From Anastatus disparis (lineage: Eukaryota > Arthropoda > Insecta > Hymenoptera > Eupelmidae): DNA of 64,000 nt. A program made the position numbers and the translations under genes. Location of the stretch: assembly GCA_017163975.1 (NCBI GenBank), contig JAFFSR010000004.1, forward strand, positions 3,162,001-3,226,000, in the 5' to 3' direction. Under the pieces are notes generated by a model. That model was not told where the DNA came from. It did not search any database and saw only the letters and a program-made list of their open reading frames with translations. Shown one piece after another: positions 11,008-23,167 of the stretch. Every line of letters starts with the position of its first letter. Positions within the stretch are counted from its first letter, which is position 1.

Positions 11008-12636
11008 AACAAACATTTTTAGAAAAAAAAAATTAAAATATAGTGGTTGACATGATTTTAATCATTTAGTTGATTTAAAAATCATGAAGAAACGAAATAT
11101 CATTCAAATAATAAAAATCGTTAAAAATTTTTTGGAAAGGTCGATTTTTAAAGTTAAAAAATTGATTGGAAACCGGAAAATTCGCCAGCGTTCTCTGGAT
11201 TCTAGTTCGCATCATAGCTTACATATATCTAACAAGATAGAACAAAATCAGAACAATCAATCAAATTGTTTTTTTTTTCAATTGTATTAAATAAAAAAAC
11301 ATGGTTTTGAGAAAAACTTAAAAAAATTTAATTTTTTGTCAGTCGGCTTCAAATTGATTTGCTATACTTGCAGCATTCAAAAACTGTTCTTTTTCCTTAT
11401 ACATGTTATATCTATTTTGAAAATAAATAAAACAATATATTTGAAAAAATTTCAAGTTTTATTAGGTGAAACCCCTTATTATAAAATACCAATAAAAAAT
11501 AATTTTTATTTTCAAAAGAATATAACAAAATTCATACGAATTTATGAAACGAAACAAGTGTCGTTTTTTTTTTCTTTCATAAAAATTCTAACAATACCTC
11601 ACTTTTTTCTCCTAATTACTTCCGCGTGTCGAGCGCTTATTGTTAACCAAAACTTTTCGAGCCCCATACCTTATATACATTCTCTTTTCTATTTTCAGCA
11701 TCTTCAACGAAGAAGAGAAAGTTATACGAAAACCTTCCCCACCTTCTGCTTTTATTTTAAATCGTCTAAAAAGCCCCTCCTTAAACGTTAATCGTTCATT
11801 GTCTAAAATGTATATCGTATGCTCATGCTAATTTTACCGAAGCATAATAAGAGATAAGATATATAACGAACCCCTCTTACTTTAAGCGCCTCGAGACTAT
11901 TCTTACGGTGACATAATACCTGAAAAGCTTTAGATTGTATTGAAACACTTGATGATTACTAATGAATATCTTATAGTATATTTATTTAAGGATGTTTGGA
12001 AGATTTTTAAAATTTGCTTAGGGGCATGATTTTTAAAACTATTTAATTGAATGATTGAACAAATAAATGTAATGGAACTGAATAAGTATTACTTTTTTCT
12101 TTAGTTTTGGGGAAAAAGACAAATATACTACAAAAAGCGTTTATGACTTTTCCTAGTCAAGATTCTAAAACAGAAAAAAAATTTTTTTTGTATGTTCAAT
12201 AATTTTTATATAAAGATGTTATGTTTGATTATTCATAAAAAGTGTTAATAATTTATGCTTATTGATATTTTAATCATATAGATTTTAGTTGATTTTTCAA
12301 AAATAGTTTTTTATTTCATAAAACTTGATTTAAATTTTAACAAAACTTATAAAATTTTATGTTGATTCATAAAAAATCATTTTATTACATAAAAAAATTG
12401 TATCTTCTTTTTGCTAATAAGAATTACGATGATATGAAATGGATACTTCATTAGAAAAGTAGAATATTTACCATATTTTAATTTTATTACAATATTTCAG
12501 AAAAAAATGCATTAATTTGTACCATTGTATTAAATTTTAAAATACATCCATAAATAAAATAAAAATATAGTAAAATAAAAAATAGAATATTTTAAATCCC
12601 ATTTAAAATTTTAAAATTAATTTTTTTGTTTTTCAT
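11008..12636. other. AT-rich intergenic DNA, no supported gene
   Basis: An open frame of 151 codons occurs at 11336-11791, but its translation is Phe/Ile/Lys/Ser-dominated without any domain and ends in ordinary AT-rich sequence. I treat it as chance. Nothing else is seen. Confidence 0.55.
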
Positions 12637-12833
12637 TTTTTATTTAACGTTGCCGTATGCATGCTATCATTGCGATACTAATTAACAACGAAGGTCGTCA
12701 GTGCATTTGTGAACAAAGCACATGTATCGTATACAGTGGTGCTTGTATCAGTCGACCGCTGAGAGCGGGATTCGAACTCGGATCCTCGAGATTATGAATC
12801 CATCGCTCTATCAAGTGAGCCACTGAAGACCTC
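12637..12833 (-). mobile_element. tRNA-derived SINE (family 1), copy A
   Basis: Read on the - strand, it opens GAGGTCTTCAGTGGCTCAC, has the B-box core GAGTTCGAATCC and a CAT triplet at the anticodon position, then a body with CACTGTATACG, a TTTGTTCACAAA segment and a 3' AAATAAAAAATG tail. Length is about 195 bp. Not a functional tRNA gene, because the acceptor stem does not pair and the same body follows each copy. Confidence 0.88.
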
Positions 12834-15394
12834 TTCCTCTTCAATTGTTCGATAAACTTTTGTTTTTATAATTATCTACCAAAAGCTTGCAACTTTTTTT
12901 AAAACTTACTTTTCTTGATATTATTTTATCAATATTTTTACTCTTGCCATCTTAATTGAATACTTGAATTATAAAAATCAAATTTAAAATAAAAATAATT
13001 TGTAAACATTCTAGACATTTTTATATTAAAAAATATTTAATTCACGCATTTAAAAATACTTAGAAATTTTTTTAACGTAATTAAAAGGGTATGACAAATT
13101 ACAAGTAAAAATTATTATCTCCTAGAGGACAGGTAATTAAAATTTCTCTAGTTATTCATTGTACCTCGGTTAGGAACAATCAATAATGTAAAAGATATCC
13201 AATTTTTAATTAAAAAAAAAAAATTCATTCGAAAAAAAAAAATTAAATTTCACTAACAATAGAAACCAATAAAAAGAGTCGTCACAAAAAAAAATTGCAG
13301 ACTTTCAAAAGAATGCAGCGATTAAATGCAAAAAAAAAATCTGTTCACCAAAAGTAATTAGCAATTCTCCCCTTCAATGCTACTATCATTGTTCCCACAC
13401 TCTCTTCATACGATCCCTCTTCATTGCTTTATCTTCTTCCCCTACTCTCAACGTTTTTATTTAAAAAAAAAATGTTCTCTTCTTCTTTTTTCTTTAATAT
13501 TTTTTTTTACTCTTTCTAACCGACACACGCGCACATTTTCTATTATATTCGCTCACTGTCTGATCGGCCGATTTTTCTTCTTCCTCTTCTTTTTTTTTAT
13601 CTTCTTCTTCTTCTTCCTTTTTTTACTCGATCGGCGCGGTGCCATAGTAAGTTTCGTGTTTCCTACATCATTTTTACGCTTCGTTATTTTCCTCTTGGGG
13701 GTTAATTCATTGGTTTTATAGATGCTTTCCTCTGATCAATGCTTTTCCTTTTTAGTTACATTTAACAACACGTGTTAAAAGAAGATCGGTTACATTATTT
13801 ATGGCTCATTATGCTTACTATTTGCGGCTTGTTTTGAACTTTTCTTTTCTTACTTTGAATTATTTTATGAATCAGATGTATTGTTTAGTTTTGATGCTGA
13901 ATTATCTTCGGACTGAATAAAAAAGATGTTACAAAAATATTTCTGAATAATATTGAAATAAAATAATAGCATCACAAATAGTTTGCTTACAATACCAGAT
14001 CCACCATTTTTCTAAATGTAAATAAAGTTTCATTAATAAAAAAAATAATGTTAGTATGATTGATAAATCTTAATAGAGTCAAAATATTTATTGTTTATTC
14101 GAAATTGATCGCTTTAATTTGACCCCTTTACTGTAACGGTTAATCCAAAACGATATACTCACTGTTCCGTTATGAGAATGAAAAAAAAAATAAAGTGAAC
14201 TAAATAAAGTCCTGAGGATCCTAACATATTTAAACGAATTATCAACTACAACCCCCTTAGATTCTATGCTTCACTATGAGACCTAATTGTTTGATTACCA
14301 TAGCCATTATAGTAGAGACATCGAGATCAACGGCTTACCCAAAAAAATTCGTTAAACAGAGACTAAAAACACGCGTGGAAGGAAAGAAAGGCTTACACAA
14401 CAAAGGGATGAAAAAAAAAGAAATAAAGACTTCCCGTATAAATTGTAGTATCAAATCACATATCCATCAGATAATTATCCTCGTCTAATTTGTTTTACAA
14501 AAAAACACCGCAGGTGAAAACTCTTAAAACTCCAAAATAATAAAAAAAATCATCGTTAAAAAAATTCATATATATGTTGCGAAAAAAAGTATACAGTGAC
14601 CGTATTACGCGCATACAATAGTCTATCGAAAAATAAAAATATAGCGTCGGCACATCTTCAGAGTAATAAGATATAGATTCAAGCATGGTATAGAGAACCT
14701 TTTATTCATTGTGTTACGCTATTATCCGATGTGATTAAGCAGGTAAGCTACCACGGGGGGTAAAACAACGCTTACGTATATAATGTACGTAAAGTTTTGC
14801 TTTACTTTTTTCATTATGCTTGGGCGCGATCCTAAAGGTTATAACCACTCGACCGTGAGGTATTACACTAAAAGAGATCGGTCAAGCGTTAGGATGCTAT
14901 GAATGTTTACGGTGTGTGTAGTTCACCCCAAAGTTTTTCAACTTCGTTTACGTGAATTGTATGGATTTCTTTTTTTTTTTTTTTAATTTTCAAAAGGTTT
15001 TTAGTAAACGTATAAATAAGTTATAGTGAATGTACTCTTATTTGAATTACTTAATAGATTGATTTGAATTGTAAGTAAAGTGCTGAGTTTAGTCGTGTTT
15101 AAGTTGGCTTTGACGAATTTTAATAAAAATATAGAAAATTTATTAAAAAATATCAAGATAAGTATAAGCTGCAAGCTTTTCATTAAAGTTTTAAAAATAT
15201 GAAGTCATCGACCAAATTAAAGAGAAAAAAATTACAGAAATTTAAAATTTTAATGGACTTTTATGAGGAAAATAGCATTTATGCTTATAATTTCGTAATA
15301 AAATTATTGATTTTTATGAGCCAACAATAAAATTGTAGATTTTTTGCTCCAAATTTAAATCAATCAAAAAAATATCACGTCATAAATGAAATAA
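12834..15394. other. Intergenic DNA with a CT belt and one balanced island
   Basis: The section has an AT-rich stretch, a polypyrimidine belt at about 13370-13650, more AT-rich DNA, and a balanced island at about 14700-14950 containing ACGTATATAATGTACGT and CGACCGTGAGGTATTACAC. No coding sequence or RNA gene is supported. Confidence 0.5.
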
Positions 15395-15621
15395 AATTTT
15401 TGAAAAATTCACTAAAATTTTTACGATTTGAATGCTACTAATAATAAATTACAGATATTTTTAGTTAGATAATAAAATATTACAAATATGAAAATTGATT
15501 ATAAACATTTTTATAAAAATTATCTAAGAAAAGTAAAAAAAAAATATTTTATCCTCTTTTACAAGGTCTCAACTGGACACAATTTCACGGCAAATTCCAT
15601 ATTATGAATTTTTTTTTTTAT
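15395..15621. repeat. Dispersed repeat block 1, abutting SINE copy B
   Basis: About 165-225 bp here match 38641-38849 in the same orientation (shared stretches include GAAAAATTCACTAAAATT, CTACTAATAATAAATTACAG and TTAGATAATAAAATAT). At both places a family 1 SINE follows directly. The 15560s also hold a sequence close to the tip of the 59716 transposon. Confidence 0.7.
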
Positions 15622-15812
15622 TTTATTTAACGTCGCTGTATTTATGCTATCATTGCGATGCTAATTAGCAACGGAGGTCATCAGTGTGTTTGAGAACAAA
15701 GTACATGTAAGATACAGTGGTGTATTCATAAATCGGCTGAGAGCGGGATTCGAACTCGGATCCTCGAGATTATCAATCCATCGCTCTATTGATTGAGCCA
15801 CTGAGACTTCTC
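15622..15812 (-). mobile_element. tRNA-derived SINE (family 1), copy B
   Basis: Same layout as copy A. The anticodon triplet reads GAT here, and the tail is ATAAAATAAAAAAAA. The B-box core GAGTTCGAATCC is intact. Confidence 0.87.
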
Positions 15813-18800
15813 TAAGTAATTCACGTTAATCATGATAAATATTATCATTATTATTAATGATTTAAAACATTTATTTTTTTATTTGCTTCAGATATGATTG
15901 AAGGTTTTTTTTAATTAGTTAAAAGAACCAATACATGCGTTTATAATTAATATATTATTATTACGTACTCTTACTTCTTTTTTAATAACTCTACATATTG
16001 ATTATATTAGTATTTAAAATTAATTTTTTTATCAAATAAATAAAATATAATAAGATATTTTTACCAACTATATAGAATAAAATAAATTTCTAAATTAAAA
16101 TTAAAAATAAAAATGTGATAATACTGTTACAAAAATCAACCACTTCGATCAAGTAATCCAAACGATTTGTCAAAATTAAACTTAATTTAACAAAATGTAT
16201 TAAGTTTCCTGTGAACAACAAATTAATTCTTCTTAACATCTTACTTATTCAACTTTTACTAACAAGTTTGAGCACTCAACTTTTCCTCATTCTCCATTAG
16301 CTAAAATATTTTTTTTTCTTCCTTCTTCCCTTATATCATACATATATACATACATTTATCCTTAATCCTTAATCTCAAAGCATCCCACAGTGGTCAGCTT
16401 TTGCGTTTCGCTTTCTGTGACCGCATACTTTCTTCTCTCTTTCTCTCGAGTAGGTTTCCTTATATTTTTTTTCCTTTTTTTTTTGCTTATTTTCTCTTCT
16501 CGATCTTTTTCTCTCTTTCTCTTACAACAAACGACGAGAGGAAAAGCTTATAATCCTCTTATACCTACTGAATGTACAAAGTAAAATGGAAAAGAGAGAA
16601 AGAGATTCGTGGCGCTATACTTTTACGCGGATGGATGAAAGGAACAGTTGTTGCGCGTGGATGACCACTAAGTATATGGGCAGTTAAAATAGAAAGAAAA
16701 GAAAATCGATGATGATTGAGGCGATATAAATAAATTTTGTCTTCTGTTGTGGCTATTTGGAGTGTTGAACTGTGAGTACAGTATTGTACTAAGGTTGAGA
16801 AACTTTCTTTTGTTAATAAAGTGGAAATATTTGGAAATTTTATTTATGTTACATTTAGAAACGAATTCTCTGAATGAACATTTTTCATAATGGGTAGCTG
16901 CTGCTGCATTTACCAAAATTTATTAAAATTATTACCATTTAGCTATTTTAGAAAATATTGAGAATAAAAAAATGTAAAAAATTTCTTCTTCGTAAATTAA
17001 AATTTAATAATTTACATTTATTTTATTTTTTACAAAACTTTTTTATAGTGCTAAATATAATAGTAGTCAAGTATTCGAAGATGAAACAATTGTATTACAA
17101 AAATTTGCACTATGAGCATTAAAAAAAATTTTTAATACATAACCTCAAATATCTCAAAAATAAATAAATTTCATAAGTTGCATAAAGAATCATATTTAAG
17201 GATCCCAGAACAATTTTTTTTTTTACCTTTTATACTGACTACTTTTAATTTATTATTTTCGTAAACAATGCAGATTCTTGTTCGGGAACTATTAAATATT
17301 TGAAAATTTAATTAAACGAAATTCTTGTTATTAGTATAAATCCTTTAAAATTATATCTAATTATACTTTATAGTTTGTAGGTTATAGCAATTTATAACAG
17401 AAGGCACATTCTCTTAGACATAAAAAAGGGATAGTCGTTGCAAATTTTTACAAAAGGTTAATAATTATCAAAACTCTTTTATTTGCAATTATTTGAGATA
17501 TTATCCATAAAAGCATAAAAAAGTTAAAATAATCTAAAATAAATGTTGCAATAATATTAATCAAAAAAATTTTATTTTTTATTTCAAAGTTCCTTTTCTG
17601 ATAAAACAAAATAAATTTACTTCTTTGTACAGGTAAATAAGTAATGATTTGAAACGAACTTTCTATTTGACCGCAGTTAGTGGAAAATAGATATAGTTTG
17701 TTGAAAATTTGCGTGAAATTCGATGAAACGAAACTGTTTTGGATTTGTATGGGGATAAAGCGAGTAGGCGATTACTGCCGAGTTTGAAACTCTGGCAATG
17801 TAACAAGGCTCCGACTCAACTGCGATTACCGTTCGACTGGTTCTGGGTTTCTATATCAAAGTTTAGCAATCAAACTTTAATCGCGGCCTCTATACAAAAT
17901 TCATCAACATGAATATTCCAAAACACAAAACTACCAAATTCTGCATAAACTAGGGTATTATTATAAGGTTTGTTAGGAACGCAGTTTATTTTTCAAATTA
18001 ACTAGGATTTCAGATTTTCATTGAATTTACAGAAATACGTTAAATTTTATTATACAACAAAACTGAATTCCAAATTGCTTTTTCAAATATTTTGTATATT
18101 ATTATATGAAAATTAAATATTAACATAATAACCTCATTGTCGTTTAAAAATTAGCTTCTTTAATCATAATTAAATACTTTTAACATTAGAATATTTATTT
18201 AATAAAAAACTTAATTTAAATAAATATTCAGACTTTAATTTAATGATAACTCTTGTAATGTGGTTTACGCGTGTTAGCATTAAAATTTAAAAATATCTTG
18301 TATATTTTAAAAGCAACTTAATCTCAATATTTTAAAATCTTGATGAATTAATAAAAAGTAAACTATTTTTCATTTGCCGCAACAGTATCATTAAATATAA
18401 ATATGTAATAATAACGCAATGAAAAAAAATTGGTCTCAAAACCCGTACATAAATAATAAAAAAAAAGTCATTGAATTCTCACTTTCATTATTATAACCGA
18501 GCAGCCATCAAAGTAAATTTCATACATAAAAGCAAAACCAATCATAGCACTTTCGCTTATAAGAGAGGAAGAGTATTTCAGTAAGCTATTTTCCACTTTA
18601 CCCGCCATTGCACGTCCAGCTGCGCCATTAAAATCACACTATGTATACCTACATATACATATATACGCATTGTAACTTTCTATATACGTATATATATATA
18701 TATACGTAACTATGCTTCCCTCGAAATTGCGATGCTGCATGAGTTTACTCGACACAATGTGAATTTGCGCATGTATACATAGTTGCGTTTTAACGCACAT

Positions 18801-19860
18801 TTAGCTCAGCCGCACTATATATAGGCAAGGGAGAGAAAGGAAATGTGCGAAAAGAAGAATTAAAAAAAAAGAAATGTTGAAAATAGGGAGAGAAAGTTTA
18901 AGGGGTTGGTTTTTTAATTATGTATTCTATTTAATTAATTTGAATATGATAATATTTTCGAAATTTTATTCTACTGTAATAATCGAGTGTAATTCAAATC
19001 TAATTGCCTCATAAGTAGAAACAAATTTTATTTTAAAATATGATTGGTTTCAAACGTCTATTTTAAAATTATAACATTGATAAAAGAATTTGAATTTTTA
19101 AAACATAAAATAAAATTTTGGTTTGTATGGAATATTTTGATCAAAATCAATCAAATATCGATGGTTTTACTATAAATTACTAAATATTTAATTGGTATCC
19201 CATGAATATTTTGAAAATATATTATTGTATAATACCTAAAATATTATCGTAATATTCTATGTATTTAAAAAATAAAATATAAAAATATAACTAATCGGAA
19301 AAAGGCGCTAAAAATTATCTAACTGTTATATTGGTTTACTATAAAATAATATTGCAATATTTCATAGTAAATATACCACAATATGTCCCAACGATAATTT
19401 GCAATATTTCACAGTGATATACGAAGAATAATGAATGACAACAGAAATATTTCAATAATCTAACAATGCGATACATCATTGAATACAAATTACTCTACTT
19501 GCTCTAAATGCGAAATTATATTCGAACCATTACAAGATCATTTAAACCAGACAATCTCGATCCAACAAAAAAGTTAACCTTAGGTTAAAACCAAAGCTCA
19601 TTAAATTCAACCTCTAAACATTCTCCCTGCCATAAAAGAAATTGAAACTGAAAAAAGAATCGCTGTTCACACACATCTGAAATACAATTGTAAAAAAAAT
19701 AAGAACAAAAGATTTGAAAACAAACAAAAATAAAAAGAGAAAAAGAAAAAGAAGATATAAAAAGAAAGAAATTCAAAAGAGAATCTTTAGCAAGTAAACG
19801 AACGTCCTGTGATCCTTTAGCAATGATGCGGCAGATTAGCTCAGGCTATCTTGTCGCGTG
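15813..19860. other. Upstream flank, AT-rich with three islands
   Basis: Mostly featureless AT-rich DNA. There is a CT belt at about 16300-16530, a balanced segment at 17690-17890 (CTCCGACTCAACTGCGATTACC region), and another at 18590-18800 with CACGTCCAGCTGCGCC and TATACG repeats. The 82-codon frame at 16668-16916 on the - strand is not protein-like. No RNA gene is seen. Confidence 0.5.
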
Positions 19861-20661
19861 ATTCGAGATGAGTTTTCTCTCTCTATCTTTCTCTTTCTCT
19901 CCTGTCTCTCTCACACTCTCCCCTTTAATAAATTCTAAAAGGAGCGACAATCTTTATACATGCAATATGCCTGCCTCCTTCTCTCCCACCCCTTTTTTTT
20001 CATCCTCTCGCTCTCTCTTACTAAAGAAAAGAGTATATGCTGTGCGCAATTGCCAATATGTATATACATATATACACGTTTATATAGACTAGCTTTCTCC
20101 ATTGAAAGATGTTAAAGAGAGGAGTGGGTTTTGAACGAAGCTATATAGAGCGAGATAGATAGAGAAAGGCTATAAAGGCTAATTGGTTAAAAGCTCACCG
20201 CGTGCTACTGCCTGCAGGCTTAAATCAAGATCTTGGAGTGTTATAATGGATAAGTAACACGCTGTGGCATCAGCTACAACCGTTCTTCTCTTCATTCTCT
20301 CTCTCTCCTCCTCCTCCTCTTCTGCTACCTCTACCTCGTCGTCGTCGTCGTTTCGTCGTCTCTCTTCGTTTACTTAACCAACTTTCACCCTCGCTCCATC
20401 CTTCTCTCTTTCTCTTGTGTACTCTCATCAGAAAGTCAACTGTGATTGGTGTAGCGTTGAGTAACCATCTACCCCATCGATCCACACTATCAACCAATGA
20501 GAAACAACTTAACAGCCATCCCTTAACTCCGCCTACTTTACTTTCTATACCCGTCTCGCTTGCTCGCCTAAAATTTTCATCCCTCTACACAATAACAGAA
20601 AGTGGAAAACTGGTAGGGGTAGAAATGTACAAAAGCTATCAAATGCTGCTATAGCCAAGGC

Positions 20662-20733
20662 CGTAGTAGTAGTAGTAGTAATAGTAGTAGTAGTAGTAGA
20701 AATAGTAGTTGTTGTTGTAGTAGTAGTAGTAGA
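20662..20733. repeat. (TAG)n trinucleotide repeat
   Basis: Interrupted TAG/TTG triplets over about 70 bp. It gives spurious Thr- or Leu-rich open frames on the - strand. Confidence 0.9.
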
Positions 20734-21211
20734 CACTCTAACTTGGCAGTGTGTAAAAAAGGCTGTGCTGGCTGCCACACACTTATCTCACCTTCCTCTA
20801 TATAGTATCCCCTATGTATATACATGTCTCTTCTGGTGGATATAACCCAGAGGATTCTACACAACGCGTAGAACTTACCACCCTACCGAAGTGAACGATA
20901 TCAAGCTTTTGCTTTTGCTAGGCTTTAACTATACTATATACTTACTCTATAGACTCAAGCCCCCCCCCCCACTCCCCGTACTCTATAAGAGAATACACAA
21001 TTTCTTTCTTTTTTCTCTCTTTTTTTTTTCATCTTTCTTTCTCTTTCTCTCTCCCTCGCTCTCTTTTTTTTAAATGGCAGATACAACGCACGCGCAGTTC
21101 TAACGAACAATTTGACCGCGTGTGTTATACTAGCGAGGAGAGAGCTTCGTGTGTACTTTCTCTCTTCGCTTAGCTTTTAGATGAGGGTGATTCTTCCTTA
21201 TACTACTACTT

Positions 21212-21264
21212 CTTGGTATATATCTCTTATATACACATTGTATATAAGGTTATTTTATACCAAG
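21212..21264 (+). other. Short hairpin upstream of Hmx
   Basis: CTTGGTATA pairs with TATACCAAG, and inside it CTTATATAC pairs with GTATATAAG around a 5-nt loop. It could be a structured 5' UTR element or a chance AT palindrome. Confidence 0.35.
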
Positions 21265-22652
21265 TTATATCGCTCTCTTCTTTATTATCGTATCAAAGTA
21301 CCGTAGTGTGTATATAGAAATGTGTACAAAAAATAAGTAACGCGTGTGCGACATGGAATATATATTTTTTTTAAGTGTGTGTGATTTTTCTACGATTTAT
21401 TCTCAAGTAGTAAACTGACGAAAATCAAGTAGTCTGTCACTTGGCGTTCAAAGAGCTGACACCCTTAGAACGTGTCAAACTGAGCATTGTCAGTTTTTCT
21501 CCAAATTATGTTTTGATTTCGAAACAGCCGGCGTACAAGCTTATTTTCTTGGATTTTATTATTCTAGATATTATAGCTTGATATCATTGATGATGATCGA
21601 ATTCTAGACATTGGAAATAAGATTGAGATTTGTGAAAAGTGTGGATTTTGAAGATGTGGTGGATTGTGAATTTTGCGGTACTAGTGTTTTGATCAGACTT
21701 GAGATATTTGAACATACTCGATGAAATTTAAACGAGATCAGGTGTTTAATAAAAAATAAACAAAACTTTTAAATGAACAAGTGATTAAATGTATAAAAAA
21801 TAATGTTACTAGTGTAGCTCCGAAGTGGAAAATGAAAACGAAATATGACTTCAGATGACACTCACGACACTTCGATCATTTGGTTACGTTATTTGTGATG
21901 TTCGAAAAATAAAATGTGCAATAGGAGTATGATAATTATAAAGTTAGTGAAATTATAAAATTAATATTTTAAACAAATGGAGAACAATTCGTGAAATTTA
22001 TCCGACGGTCCAAACTTGTTCTCAGCTGTAATAGATTGTCATTGCGATTCGAAAAAAATGTCTTGAAGATAATTAAATTAACATCTTCTTTAGAATATGA
22101 TGATAGCCGGTTCGAGTGTTCAAAAAAACAATGATATATCTAACAAATTTAATGTCTTCAAAATGCTGCGAATCGCTAGAAACAGCGCATTTCAAAGACA
22201 CGAATTTTTTACTCAATAAATTGCTTGAATATTAAAATAAAATAACTTGAATGTCTAGATAACGTTATGCCAAAATTAAAATCATTCTGTCGAGAACTAA
22301 AATTAGAAGGAATGCATTTTGTATCAAAGATGTCAATATTAAAATTAAAATGTTCAAAGAAAACTATATAAATTTAAACTATAATAGGAGAAAGACTAGT
22401 CAAGAAAGGTGTCAGTGCCGGTGTACATAAAATTAATCAAAAAGTTTAAAGTATTGATAAGTATATAAATTAATTAACCTAAAAGAAAGAAGGAATTGTA
22501 TATAAAATCTACAAAAGGATTGAAATTAAACAATGTCACAAATATTGAACCATACCAAAAAAAATGTCAAAAGCATCAATTATCATTTAATCAATTAAAA
22601 ACCCAACAATTTAAAGAAAGATAATAAACAGGACATAAAATATCTTATAAAA

Positions 22653-23167
22653 ATGTCAGGTGAAACCGAAATCGAAGTATCAGTAGTGTCGGAAGAAGAT
22701 ATGGACATGGAGAATTCCCGTAGCAGTCCAACACCTGGTGATTTATTATTGCAAGATGGTAAAAATGGTAAATCTGGTTGTTTGTCATCGACAAATCCGT
22801 TTGGTTTTGATGTTAGCAAAGCGACGTTGCGCCCAGCATGTAATCCACAGTATACATCATTCAGTATATCAAGTATATTAGGACGTACAGAATCACCACC
22901 GTCGGATTCGGCATCCGCCGGTCGTGCATCGCCAACAACGAATAATCATCGTTCGCAAGACAGTCCAAGAATATTATCATCGCCAACGACATTGAGATTG
23001 AGTAATGCAATAAGGACTACTGTTAGTGAGGGTAATGGGCCTAGTATTGGAATTACAACGTCTAGTAGTAATACAACTAGTCCGTTGACATCTAGTTTCA
23101 CAGCTACTGAGCCTAATAGTACGTTAATCAGTCATCAGGCATCTGCGGATCTTACGATGTTATCAAG
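22653..23167 (+). CDS. Hmx: Hmx coding exon 1 (N-terminal region, eh1-like motif)
   Basis: The exon encodes residues 1-171 and two bases of codon 172. It opens with an acidic segment ([15 protein letters not shown]), followed by a Ser/Pro-rich part and the motif FSISSILG at 70-77. That motif matches the eh1 pattern F-S-I-x-x-I-L used by many NK-class homeoproteins to recruit the Groucho co-repressor. The rest is Ser/Thr/Asn-rich and probably disordered. The exon ends ...TTA TCA AG before a gtttgt donor. The open frame runs on for seven codons into the intron before a stop, so the donor is chosen from the match to exon 2: the split AG|G codon is restored and the reading frame is kept. Confidence 0.93.

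Larger units (their letters stand above)
19861..22652 (+). promoter_or_regulatory. Proximal upstream region of Hmx, probable promoter and 5' UTR
   Basis: This 2.8 kb stretch is compositionally more balanced than most of the flank. It holds CT tracts, GTC and TAG triplet repeats, a C11 tract (20960-20970), two opposed CCAAT motifs (20445-20449 as ATTGG and 20494-20498), a possible TATAAAG at 20171, a short hairpin (21212-21264), and then about 1.4 kb of AT-rich sequence up to the start codon. No ATG-initiated frame of note lies between 21100 and 22652. I infer a promoter somewhere in 20100-21200 and a long 5' UTR or 5' UTR intron after it. No transcription start can be fixed. Confidence 0.35.

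Noticed and set aside
11336..11791. 151-codon open frame as a gene
   Set aside because: Phe/Ile/Lys-rich translation with no domain, no flanking splice structure, and composition equal to the AT-rich background.
12760..12833. Functional tRNA genes at the six family 1 sites
   Set aside because: The acceptor stems do not pair, anticodon triplets vary, and each is followed by the same ~120-bp body and A-rich tail, so they are SINE heads.
20171..20177. TATAAAG as the definite Hmx TATA box
   Set aside because: TATA-like strings are common in this AT-rich window and no initiator at the proper distance is convincing.
20545..20864. Thr-rich and Leu-rich - strand frames across 20545-20864
   Set aside because: They are translations of the (TAG)n repeat.
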